A stretch of 64,000 nucleotides of DNA from Knoxdaviesia capensis (lineage: Eukaryota; Ascomycota; Sordariomycetes; Microascales; Gondwanamycetaceae). The stretch lies in contig LNGK01000001.1 in NCBI GenBank assembly GCA_001510575.1, positions 434,001 through 498,000 on the forward strand, given 5' to 3'. This document shows, piece by piece, positions 1 to 9,664 of this stretch (its first letter is position 1; every line of letters starts with the position of its first letter). The position numbers and the translations under genes are program-made. The notes under the pieces were generated by a model. That model saw only the letters and a list, made by a program, of their open reading frames with translations, did no database searches and was not told where the DNA came from.

Positions 1-225
1 CTTCTCCTTTGGTGCTAGTCTTCGCTTGTCTGCGTTTTCGGAGCTCGTCCCCCAGCTATCAAAATCGAACCAAACCCTCGCTTACAGCCCGCTATCTTTC
101 TCCTCACCGACGAGACCCGATCTTCGCCTTTGTGAGACCTGCATATATCTCCCTGTATTTTTTTGGAGATCTTGCTCTCTGGACTTATCTCTTGAATTAT
201 ATCTTACCAATACATACCGTTCACA

Positions 226-1773
226 ATGGCTCCTGGTGCGACACCCGGCGAGAACATGCTGTGGGGAGGTCGCTTCACTGGTAAGACCCGCCCCTCTCTG
301 GTAGTCTGATGCCAATTGGTGTTGTTTCTGTCGTGGAACCTTCAAAAATGTAAAATATGGTGCAGATACACACCCTACACCCAACTGCCCGCCAATTCAC
401 TGACAATCTCACTTCTGCTCAATCTAGGCGGCCTCGACCCCCTCATGGTGGCTTACAACGAAAGCATCTACTTCGACCGCGTCCTCCACAAGCAGGATAT
501 CCTGGGCAGCATTGCCTTTGCCCGGGCCAACTCCAAGGCCGGCATCATCTCGGTCGAGGAGTTCGAGAAGATCCGCGAGGGCCTCGAGGCCGTCGAGCAG
601 GAGTGGGAGGCCGGCACCTTTGTGATTGTGCCCGGCGTCGACGAGGACATCCACACGGCGAACGAGCGGCGGCTGGGAGAGATCATCGGCAAGGATGTTG
701 CCGGGAAGCTGCACACTGGCCGCAGCCGCAACGAGCAGATCGCCACCGACATGCGCATGTGGCTGCGCGACGAGCTGCGCCGCATCGACGGCCACCTGGT
801 CGACCTGCTGCGGGTGATTGCCCAGCGCGCCGAGCACGACATTGACGTGATCATGCCCGGCTTCACCCACCTGCAGCGCGCCCAGCCCATCCGCTGGAGC
901 CACTGGCTGCTGTCGTACGGCTTTGCCTTTGCCGCCGACCTCGACCGCCTGCGCGAGGTGATCCGCCGCGTCAACCGCTCGCCGCTGGGCTGCGGCGCGC
1001 TGGCCGGCAACCCGTTCGGCATCGACCGCGAGGCCATGGCCGCCGAGCTGGGCTTTGAGAGCCTGCTGTGGAACTCGATGGGCGCCGTGGCCGACCGCGA
1101 CTTTGTGGCCGAGACGCTGCAGTGGGGCTCGATGCTGATGCTGCACGTGTCGCGCTGGGCCGAGGATCTGATCATCTACTCGACCGGCGAGTTCGGCTTT
1201 GTGCGGCTGGCCGATGCCTACTCGACCGGCAGCTCGCTGATGCCGCAGAAGAAGAACCCGGACAGCCTGGAGCTGCTGCGCGGCAAGAGCGGCCGCGCCA
1301 TGGGCCACGCCGTCGGGCTGATGACCACGCTCAAGGGCCTGCCGAGCACGTACAACAAGGACCTGCAGGAGAGCGTCGAGCCGATGCTGGACCACGTCAA
1401 GACCGTCAGCGACAGCATCCAGATCTCCAACGGCGTGCTGTCGACGCTGGAGGTGCGGCCCGACCGCATGCGCGCCGCGCTGGACCCGTTCATGCTGGCC
1501 ACCGACGTGGCCGACTACCTGGTGCGCAAGGGCGTGCCGTTCCGCGAGACCCACCACATCTCCGGCCGCCTGGTGGCGCTGTCGGAGCAGACCGGCACGC
1601 CGATGGACCAGCTGTCGTTCGAGCAGGTCCGGGGCGTGGATGCGCGCTTCGAGGAGGATGTGGCGGCCGTGTTCAACTACGAGAAGAGCGCCGAGGCCCG
1701 CAGCGCCAAGGGCGGAACCAGCAAGGCGTCGGTGCTGGAGCAGATTGCCGTGCTGAAGAAGATGCTGGAGTAG
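226..1773 (+). CDS. ARG4: Argininosuccinate lyase, two exons
   Basis: Splits argininosuccinate into arginine and fumarate, the last step of arginine synthesis. Exons are 226-280 and 428-1773. The 147-nt intron starts gtaaga, ends ctag, and has a CTGAC branch point near 400-404. The spliced product is 466 aa, close to yeast Arg4 (463). The N-terminus reads MLWGGRFTGGLDPLM across the junction, the family's usual start. Residues 115-122 are TGRSRNEQ, His166 lies in GFTHLQRAQP, and residues 286-295 are GSSLMPQKKN, the fumarase/aspartase/ASL signature with the catalytic-loop serine. No key residue is missing. An in-frame reading that starts inside the intron lacks the conserved N-terminus and was rejected. 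The protein is cytosolic by family. The window starts too close upstream to show a Gcn4/CPC1-type control site. Confidence 0.97.
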
Positions 1774-2553
1774 GCAGGCCAGCGACGGGGGTCAAGTTGA
1801 CGGGGAAAGGAACGTGTTGTTATGAAATTCACTAGAGGGGGTCAAAAGCCGGCACGGGTAATAGGGGGCTCGGGAATCAGACTTGTATAGAGCACACACA
1901 ACAACGGACAATTTGTTGCTTTGATCAGAATTGGATCTCTATGCTCGCAGGACGTTCTCGATCCTGTTTCGTGATACCAGCCTTCCCCGGACAACGGCAC
2001 CTTTAACCCTAAGTCTATAACCCCAAGATAGATGCGCATAACCCCAACACACCCTAATCCGCACATCCGATCGAAAGTTTCGCCGAGGATGACGACGCTT
2101 TACGCGATAAGATAAAAGAACACAAAAGGGCCCGCCATCTTACACCAAAAAGTCCCCTGTTTGTTCATGGGTGGGACACGTCGTTTCATCCTTATGGTGT
2201 GGGTGAGGTTCGGTTTTTTTTCTTTTCTTTTCCTTCTTTTCTATTAAGCATCTACATCTGCTCTGGCTCGTCGCTTCTATCGTGTTTTGCACTGTTATGG
2301 TGATTCTGTTTCCTACGGGGGTCTTATTTGGCGTGCTTCGTTTGTGCGGCCTGGTTCCTCGAGCTTATCGGGCGTGAACTTGGGCTGTTTGGAGATATAG
2401 AGCTTGTGGGCTTATCAGATCTCGGAGGTGTTTTTTCCTTGGCAGCTGGTGATATCTCGGCCGACCGACTTTTATCAGATCGTCCGAGTACCTTTTTTTT
2501 TTTTTTTTTTCTTCTCTCCTTTCTTGTTTTCTATTTCAACCGGCTTCAACACA
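1774..2553. other. Spacer between ARG4 and the secreted orphan gene
   Basis: No gene is visible. The first half carries several degenerate telomere-like AACCCT/AACCCC words (about 2002-2056). The second half is T/C-rich, with a poly-T run at about 2492-2510 just before the next start codon, as is common in fungal 5' leaders. Confidence 0.6.
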
Positions 2554-4428
2554 ATGGCGCCGACACCCTCCCGGCGCCACCAGGCCGGCCCGTCGCTGCG
2601 GGCGATCGCCACCAGCCTCCTGGTCGGCCTCACGCACGCCACCGCCAGGGCTTCTTCCCCACCACCGGCGGCAGAGCCGAACACATCCGCGGCGCGCGCC
2701 AACGCCTACGACATCTTCAACGCGGTGCACTCGGCGATGCGGCAGTGGGGCTCGTCGGTCAACCACAACGGCATGTCGTTCTTCCGCGTGCGCGTGCCGG
2801 CCGGCACGCTGCTGCACCACGGGCGCAGCGACCGCGAGGTGCCGGACACGCTGGAGTGGCTGGCGTTCGAGGTCGAGCATGCGCAGAACTTTGCGCGGTC
2901 GTACCCCGTGCGGAGGCGCGGGCCGGGGTCCCAGAAGCCCAAGCCGACTGGGACGCCGCCGCCGCCGCCGCCGCCTCCGGGTGGTGGGGAGGCGGGGCAG
3001 GCGGTGTTGTTTGGCCGTGAGAACGACGGCGGAGCGCCGGCAGAGGAGGAGGCGGAGGACCGCATGGCGCAGATGTGGTGGGCCGGCCGGCTGGGGGCGC
3101 AGGCCGCGTCCCCGCGCGCGCAGAACCGCAGCGCCGCCGCAACCGCCGCCGCCGCCGACGACGACGACAACGACGGCGGCGACGACACCGGCGTGTTCCG
3201 CGGCTACCTCCACGCGTACGAAGCCACGCGCCCGCTGAACCTGCTGTACCTGGACGGCATGTCGGCGGGGTCCGGGCTGGGGGTGCTGGACACGCAGGAC
3301 ATCGTCGTGCGGCGCGGGGTGGGCGGCGGCACGAAGCGGGGCGACTTCGAGCGCGCGCAGGACCTGTGCGCCTTCGTCACGGCGCACGGCTTCGACGGCA
3401 CCATCCGCATGGAGACCGGCTTCGAGGTGATCTACTGCGACTTCTCCGACGGCCTGCGGCTGGTGCACGCGGTGCGCCAGCCGACGCCCGGCGCGCTGGA
3501 GCTCCCCGCGCGGGAGCCGCTGTGGGCGTACACGGCGGCGGTGGCGCGCCGCTACGACGGCATCGGCGGGCACCGCGCCACCGTCGACTTCTCGGCGATG
3601 GTGTCGGCCTTCTTCTACTTCCACAACCTGACGAACGCCACCACCAACCTGCCGCGCCTGGACACCGTGCCGGCGGCGCAGAGCGCGCAGCTGCGCGCCG
3701 ACGTCGCGGACATGCTCGCCGCGCCGGCGTCCGCTGCGCCGATTGCCTGGCAGTCCGATGTCGTCGACCTGATTGTCGACCGCTTTGCCGACCGTGTGCG
3801 GTGGATGGCGGACCCGACGTGCACGCCGCAGCGGCTGCTGCAGGAGCTCGAGTACATCACCGCGCCGTACTACATGAGCGCGCCGACGCCCGACGACCGC
3901 TCCCTGGCCGCGGCGGCTGCCGACGGCGGGTTTGTGGCGGACCCCAAGCGCCAGGCCGCGGCGATCGAGCTGTGCGCGACGTACTATCTGGGCCCGGTCA
4001 CGGGGCGCGCGCTGACGCAGTCGGACGCGCTGCTGCTCGAGGCGGTGCAGACGGTCACCCACCGCGTGTGCAGCGCGCTGTTCAACGCCCGCACCACGCT
4101 TCTGGCCACCGCCGACCCGGCACCGCCCGGCACCGAGCCGCCCAGCGGCAGGCCCGGCGACGGCAAGCCGCCGGCGCGCAAGGTGCTGGCCACGCCGGCG
4201 CCCGAGGCGGTGGCCGCCGTGCAGGCGGACCTTGCGGCGCTGGTGGCGCAGCTGGACTGGACGGAGTGGAAGAAGTGCCCGCGCTGCGCACCGGGCGAGG
4301 TGTGTTTCATCGCCATGTTCCCGTTCGGGTTCCTCGAGGACCACTTCTCGCCCAAGTGCCTGACCGAGGATGACATGGATATCCGCACCGGGTGGCGGGA
4401 TCCGCGCTTCTACTGGCATTTTTCCTAG
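2554..4428 (+). CDS. Conserved-looking secreted protein of unknown function
   Basis: An intronless 624-residue protein. The frame is open back to 2404, but the upstream part is translated poly-T leader, so I start at the ATG at 2554. Residues 1-33 have arginines then LRAIATSLLVGLTHA, consistent with a signal peptide, though only weakly hydrophobic. An N-terminal block contains RQWGSSVNHNGMSFF and later LLYLDGMSAGSGLGVLDTQD. I recognise this architecture from uncharacterised Pezizomycotina proteins but know no function. Proline- and alanine/aspartate-rich inserts (about residues 130-150 and 190-210) interrupt it. The C-terminal half has paired cysteines (CPRCAPGEVCFI, then KCLTEDD) and potential N-glycosylation sites (NLT, NAT), fitting an oxidised extracellular protein. 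The end is TGWRDPRFYWHFS. Coding composition matches the neighbouring genes. Confidence 0.85.
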   Translation: MAPTPSRRHQAGPSLRAIATSLLVGLTHATARASSPPPAAEPNTSAARANAYDIFNAVHSAMRQWGSSVNHNGMSFFRVRVPAGTLLHHGRSDREVPDTLEWLAFEVEHAQNFARSYPVRRRGPGSQKPKPTGTPPPPPPPPGGGEAGQAVLFGRENDGGAPAEEEAEDRMAQMWWAGRLGAQAASPRAQNRSAAATAAAADDDDNDGGDDTGVFRGYLHAYEATRPLNLLYLDGMSAGSGLGVLDTQDIVVRRGVGGGTKRGDFERAQDLCAFVTAHGFDGTIRMETGFEVIYCDFSDGLRLVHAVRQPTPGALELPAREPLWAYTAAVARRYDGIGGHRATVDFSAMVSAFFYFHNLTNATTNLPRLDTVPAAQSAQLRADVADMLAAPASAAPIAWQSDVVDLIVDRFADRVRWMADPTCTPQRLLQELEYITAPYYMSAPTPDDRSLAAAAADGGFVADPKRQAAAIELCATYYLGPVTGRALTQSDALLLEAVQTVTHRVCSALFNARTTLLATADPAPPGTEPPSGRPGDGKPPARKVLATPAPEAVAAVQADLAALVAQLDWTEWKKCPRCAPGEVCFIAMFPFGFLEDHFSPKCLTEDDMDIRTGWRDPRFYWHFS

Positions 4429-4988
4429 GAGCGGACAGACATGCCGGGTAGTTTAGGTGAAGATGGCTTTTCAGAGGGTTTGGGTGTCTGTTTATTTTTG
4501 TTTTATTTTTGTTTTATTTTGGTGATTTTTAGATGCTTTTTGGATTGACAATAGAACATTCTGTTTGTTCTGTTATTTTGCTTTTTCGATCTCTTGCCTG
4601 CTCTCGCTGCCGCTAAAAATAAAACGTCAACGTTCTTATGGCCCGCTCTCGGCTCCTAAAATTCACTTATCGTGCACATGCTTTTATCGAGGTTTCGGGG
4701 TTTCTCACTCGATCTTCCTTTTTCGCCGCCGTTTTGTCTTTCCTTTGCTGATAAATTTTCCCATCGTCACCCAACTCTCGATACCCTCCACAACCTCTGC
4801 AAAGTTTCTTCTGTATCTTACACACACATCGACTTCCACGCAAGAAGTGCCACGCGACACACACCCGCCGCGGCACCGACAAACACTCTCCCGCTCGATC
4901 TCCGAGTCACACAGACTCGGCCGTCTGAAACCCGCACGACCCGGCACAAACACACACACACAAGCAAGCAAGCAAGCACCCGCCCACA
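4429..4988. other. Spacer / promoter of the SDHAF4 gene
   Basis: No gene. T-rich at the left (4490-4530), then pyrimidine-rich. It ends in AC-rich DNA and a short (AAGC)n run at about 4963-4978, immediately before the ATG at 4989. Confidence 0.6.
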
Positions 4989-5411
4989 ATGCTCCGTCTC
5001 ACCCGCAGCCTCACGCGCTCCCGCGCCGCGACCGCCTCCTCCACGCTCCCGCGCACCCTCGCCGCAACCCGCCCCGCAAGTTCCCTCCGCCCGCCGACCG
5101 CCGCGCCGCCGCGCCTCCCCGCCGCCGACCAAGCCGAGTTCGAGCGGCTGCAGAAGAAGGCCTCCGAGGTCGGCTCGCTTGATACCGCCACCGCCGCCGC
5201 CGCTGCCGCCGCCAGCGACCCCTCCCAGGCGGCGGATCCCGGCTTGGAGGATGAGGCGGCCGCCGGCGTGCCGCTGTTCCGCGGCGCCCCGCCCGAGTTC
5301 CAGGGCGATGTGAATCCCCGGACCGGCGAGGTCGGCGGCCCGAAGAACGAGCCGCTGCGCTGGGGCGGCAAGAGCGATTGGAGCTACAACGGCCGCGTTA
5401 CCGATTTCTAA
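4989..5411 (+). CDS. SDH8: Succinate dehydrogenase assembly factor 4 (Sdh8/DUF1674 family)
   Basis: A 140-residue mitochondrial protein. In this family the factor binds the flavinated catalytic subunit (Sdh1/SDHA) before complex II is assembled and limits oxidant production by the free subunit. The N-terminus (MLRLTRSLTRSRAATASS) is rich in Arg, Ser and Ala without acids, a typical matrix-targeting peptide. The middle is Ala/Pro-rich and poorly conserved in kind. The diagnostic DUF1674 tail is at residues 110-140: NPRTGEVGGPKNEPLRWG, ending in WSYNGRVTDF. Single exon. It converges with RXT3, and the two stop codons are 477 nt apart. Family length and motif order are normal. Confidence 0.93.
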   Translation: MLRLTRSLTRSRAATASSTLPRTLAATRPASSLRPPTAAPPRLPAADQAEFERLQKKASEVGSLDTATAAAAAAASDPSQAADPGLEDEAAAGVPLFRGAPPEFQGDVNPRTGEVGGPKNEPLRWGGKSDWSYNGRVTDF

Positions 5412-5888
5412 GGGCTACTGAGCGTGAAGACTAGTCGTGCCGACACAGAAGGATCGGGAGATCTCGGCGATAGACGGAGGGAGGTACACCGGTGGAGGGG
5501 ATGGATACGACTGTACGATATGATCGCGTTCTTTTTGCTTCGGGGGGTGGACTGTTGGAATGAACTGGCGGTTGTTACTTACGAATCTACGTGTACTACC
5601 ACTCTAGCCCAGATAGATACCTTCTTGAAGAGACCTCATTTTGGCCTACACCACTGCGTCACCTCATACATTGAGGTCATCGCTATGCTCACATGCATAT
5701 ACAGCCAGTCATCCGCAAAACGCTTCTCGTTCACTAACTATACCTAGGAATTCCCCTGCTTCATAAAATCTATACCAGCCCCGTTCACCGGTTATGACAC
5801 GATACAGTACAAATCTGTTTCTACTACCTCACACTCCCTCGCCAACTCAACTAACAAACAACCAATGGGACGCTTCTTTGGAAGTCGC
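5412..5888. other. Convergent 3' spacer
   Basis: Lies between the stop codons of SDH8 (+) and RXT3 (-) and must hold both 3' UTRs. It contains ACTGTAC at 5510-5516 and TACAGTAC at 5803-5810. No coding signal seen. Confidence 0.6.
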
Positions 5889-8800
5889 CTAAGCTGCCCC
5901 AGAAGCCTCTCCTCCCGCTGCTACAACTCCCTCTATCGGCGCCGCTGACACAGTGCTAATCTCCTCGTGGTCTCCGCTAGGCTGGTTGTTTTCCTTATCA
6001 CCATCACCGGCCGGGGCCATCGGAATTGCCGGCGGCGCACCTGGGGCCGCCACCTCACTGGCAGGACCGGTAGCGCCGGCTGCCGCCGTCACCCCGTCCG
6101 GTCCACCATGGCTGGCAGCGACGGCAGCAATAACCTGCTTATTTGCCGCCACGCGCTGTTCGAACTTCTTCCGGAACGAGCCGTCCTCAATCTCCTGGGT
6201 CATCTTGAGCACCTTATCTCGCGTCAGCCCGTTCCCGTTGAGCACAGACTTCACATCCTGCATGGCCTGGCGCATGCGCTCGCGCCGCCCCGCACCCCGG
6301 AGCCGGCTCTGCGCGCCCGCCCCGTTCTCAACCCAGCGGATCGACTGGATCATGAAGCTGATGCCATCGTGGTTGCGGCCGAACTCGCGCGACGTGATGC
6401 CATATCGCGTTGTGCTGTGGTACTTCATGAGCTTGGGCAGAACCAGGAGCGACACGTGAAGGTCTCGGTGCGGCTGCACTGGCACCGGCCCGGTGCGCGG
6501 CACTTCCGAGTGGTAGGCGTACGAGTTGATCTTCTGCCGGAGGCGCTCGTCCTTCTCCTTTTCCTTCTTAGAGCGTGCAATCGAGGTCGGTTCGCGATCA
6601 TCGGAATCCCCCCAGATCGTCAGATCCAAGAGATCGGTATCGATGTCCTCGGCCCACTCTCCGCGAATCCATCCCGCGTGAATGCAGGCCGCGATCACAT
6701 CGGAATCATCCGTGTACACGTCGGTACCCCAAACGGCACGGCGTTGCGTGATTTCCTCGCGAGAGATAGAATCCAGGTGGACCCGGGGGATTTTCATCGT
6801 CAACACGCAGCCCTCCTTGCCCTCGATCATCTTCCATGGCAACGGTCGCGGCGTCGAGCTCCAACCCCGCCTGGTTGGTACATTCGGCACAAGCCGCCCA
6901 GGCTTGATAATCGGATCGTACACCACATCTCCAAGGTAGTGGCTTGGCTTGCCAGCCACGGCATCGAGGACCTCCTGCGAGGAATATTTCGGCCGAGGCG
7001 CAGGCGGGATCACCACCACAGGGGCTGGGGCCGGTATAGGTACCTTTGCGAGGGAGCCCTGGCCAGCCTGGAGGGGGAAATTAGACTGAGAGGCGGAATG
7101 CTGCTGCAGCGTCTTGATCGCTTGCTGCTCAGCATCCAGACCAATGCCCGGGCCGGGAGGCTTCACGGCCTTACCAGGAGCAACAGGCCCAGTTGGCTCG
7201 CCAAGATGATGATGGTGGTGATGATGATGGCTAAATTGATACATCAGTTAGCGTGTGTGACTGTCACCAGATACACGTGAAAACGCGGAGAGGGGCGAAA
7301 ACAAAGAGCAGATGTAAAAGAGAGGTGGGTAACATACTGGTGATGGTGGTGGGTCTTGGGCCGCTTCCTACCAACAGGCGTAAGTCTCCCCGTGGAATCG
7401 TCATCAGGCCTGCCCTCCTCATCTGTGGCCTTCTTCTTATTCTTCTTGAGCTTGCCAGAAGTGCCCTTGCCGCCAGCCGGTCCGTCAGGGCCCGAGTCGT
7501 GCGAGCCGCTGTCGCCGCCCGCCTCATCGCGCCGTCCGAGGGTATTCGAGTTCGGGTATGTCATCGGTGCCGACGTCACCGGGCTGGAGACAGGAATCGA
7601 CGTCACACCCGCGCCGATACCCGAGAACATGCGGCCAAATTCGCTCTTGATTCCCGGCTCGCCTATCGGGCCGGGAAGCTGCGGTTGCGCGCCCTGCACG
7701 GCCTGCGGCAGCGGAGACAGTCTGCCCCGATTCCGATTCATCTCTTGGACTGTCCGGAGACTAGTGCTGCGTAGCAACGGAGGAGGCCCCGAAGGTTGGT
7801 CGTCGGTCGGCTTGGGCCGCGATTGGTCAAACGGTGCCGAGCTGGAGCTGGGAGGACCGTAGGCAATCGGCGGCATCGATGAGCCGTCATCATGAGGGCG
7901 ACGGGAAATTGAATGAGGGGGTTGTTGCTGCTGCTGGTGCTGCTGCTGCTGCTGCTGCTGAGCTTGAGGGTGTTGCGGAGGTTGCTGTTGCGGGTGAGGA
8001 GGTCCTTGCTGCAGGTGGGGCGGAGGAGGAGGCTGAGAGGTCATCATATTAACTCTCGATCTCTCCGGCGATGCAGCCTCATACATCTTCTGGCCATTTT
8101 GTGGGGGTCCATGAGAGGGATGAGATGAATATCGCTCAATCGGGGGTGGCTGCTGCAGAGGTTGATGTTGGGGGTGCTGCTGCTGGTGTCGAGGCTGCGG
8201 AGGATAGGCAGTAGCAGGGTGGCCAGGATAGCCCTGGGGGCCGCTAGACGGAGGATAGTCATGTGGCCTAGGTGGTGGTTGTTGCTGTTGTTGCTGCTGT
8301 TGCTGCTGCTGCATCGGTGGCGGCGGTTGGTCGTATTGGCCAGGAGGCGGCCGCGAGGGATCATAGGGCGGTCGTTGCTGCCATGCCTGGTTATCTCGAG
8401 GGTCGCCCTGACGCTGATACTGGTGAGGTCCAGGAGGAGGACCTTGGGAAGGGCCGGATTGCGATGGCGGTGGCCCATACTCGGGGTGAGACATGTGCGG
8501 ATGCATATCGACAGGCGGCGGACGGTCGCGAGGGTCGCGAGGGTCGCGAGGGTCCCGAGAATCCCTCGAGTCGCGCAGTCTGGGGTCGTGCTCTCTCTCA
8601 TAGTGATAGCGGTCATCATATGCCATGGTCTTCAACGCTACCCGTTCGGGATTGTATTCTACAGGCATCGGGCCGCGGGAGTTATTATCATCACGACGGG
8701 CGTATCCATCGTCCATCGGACGCTGTGAGGTTGGCTGGTATGGCTTCGGTTGGCTGCTAGGTCGAGATGGAACAGCCGACGGAGGGGGTCCGCGAGAGGG

Positions 8801-9664
8801 ATCGCGGCTGTCAGGTGGCGGGATAGGGCGTTGGTGAAATTGCTGAGGCGTACCGTATCGCTGGACTTCGGGGGTAGTCGAGTACATTGGCTGAGGAGAA
8901 GCATGAGCGCTGCGACTCGGATCATAGGGTCGCGGGTGTTCAGGGGTCTGCGGTCTTCGATAAGGGTAGTCGGGCGGGCCGTTGTGGATGCGTGGCGACG
9001 CTTGGATGGGAGGAGCATATGACGGGCCAGACACTGATGGTGGCGCCGAGCTAGGCTGATAATGTTGCGGAGGCGGAGGTTCTCGTGACGGAGGGGCCGA
9101 GCCTAGCATAGAGGATATTGACATAGCACTGACGCTGCTTCCGGAGCGGGAGGTGCCAAGCGCAGGGAGTTCGCGGCCGGGAGGTATCGACGATGAGGCG
9201 CGAGACGCGACCGACGGTGGCAACGGCGGCGGGAGGGAGAAATGGGAGCGCTGGGGCTGTTGGCCCTGTTGGCCCTGTTGTTGAGGAGGAGACGGTGCAG
9301 GCATGTTGGTGCGTGCCCCCGGAGGCGCCGAGGAAATGGACGACGAGCTGTGATGCCGAGAGTGTGATGGGGCCGGGCCAGGGCCGGAATCGGGGCGATA
9401 TGCGCGCGAAGATGGGTAGTAGGGAGCAGCATCCGATGGTCGCGACGGATGATCGGCATACACAGGTGGTGCTGTGGAAGGCGGGGGGTGTGAGAGAGAA
9501 TGGCTGTGGCCATACGGCGGATGTGATTGCTGTTGTTGCGGTGGCGGTGGCGGTTGCTGTTGATCCTGATTATTTTGATTTGATGACGGATGGAAGCTGG
9601 GTCGGCTGGAATAGGGAGTTTGGTTGCGGGAGAAAGGAGAGTGAGAAGGTTGTCTTGGATCCAT
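5889..9664 (-). CDS. RXT3: Rxt3-domain subunit of the Rpd3L histone deacetylase complex
   Basis: Two exons on the minus strand, 9664-7338 and 7230-5889. The 107-nt intron starts gtatgt, ends tttag, and has a CTAAC branch point. The product is 1222 aa. The first about 775 residues are low complexity: poly-Pro/Gln, Ser-rich, then an RDP repeat near 8520-8580 and Gln runs at 7925-7965 and 8280-8315, so probably disordered. The Rxt3 domain is at about residues 860-1060, including KYSSQEVLDAV, then VWGTDVYTDDSDVIAACIHAGW, of which the WGTDVYTDDSDV block is diagnostic. In yeast, Rxt3 is a small Rpd3L subunit; filamentous orthologues are much longer. The start MDPRQPSHSPFSRNQ is the first methionine followed by the biased N-terminus typical of the family. 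The reading frame is open for 813 nt further upstream, but that stretch looks like leader. The intron sits inside a 13-His tract. Confidence 0.92.

Noticed and set aside
424..1557. 377-codon open frame antisense to argininosuccinate lyase
   Set aside because: A mirror of GC-rich codons in the real gene; the translation is Val/Gln/Ala/His-rich with no domain.
2404..2553. N-terminal extension of the orphan secreted protein
   Set aside because: It would translate a poly-T run into Phe residues ahead of the signal peptide; the ATG at 2554 is the better start.
2536..4419. 627-codon open frame antisense to the secreted orphan gene
   Set aside because: Arg/Val/Gly-rich shadow caused by third-position GC on the + strand; the + frame has a signal peptide and patterned cysteines.
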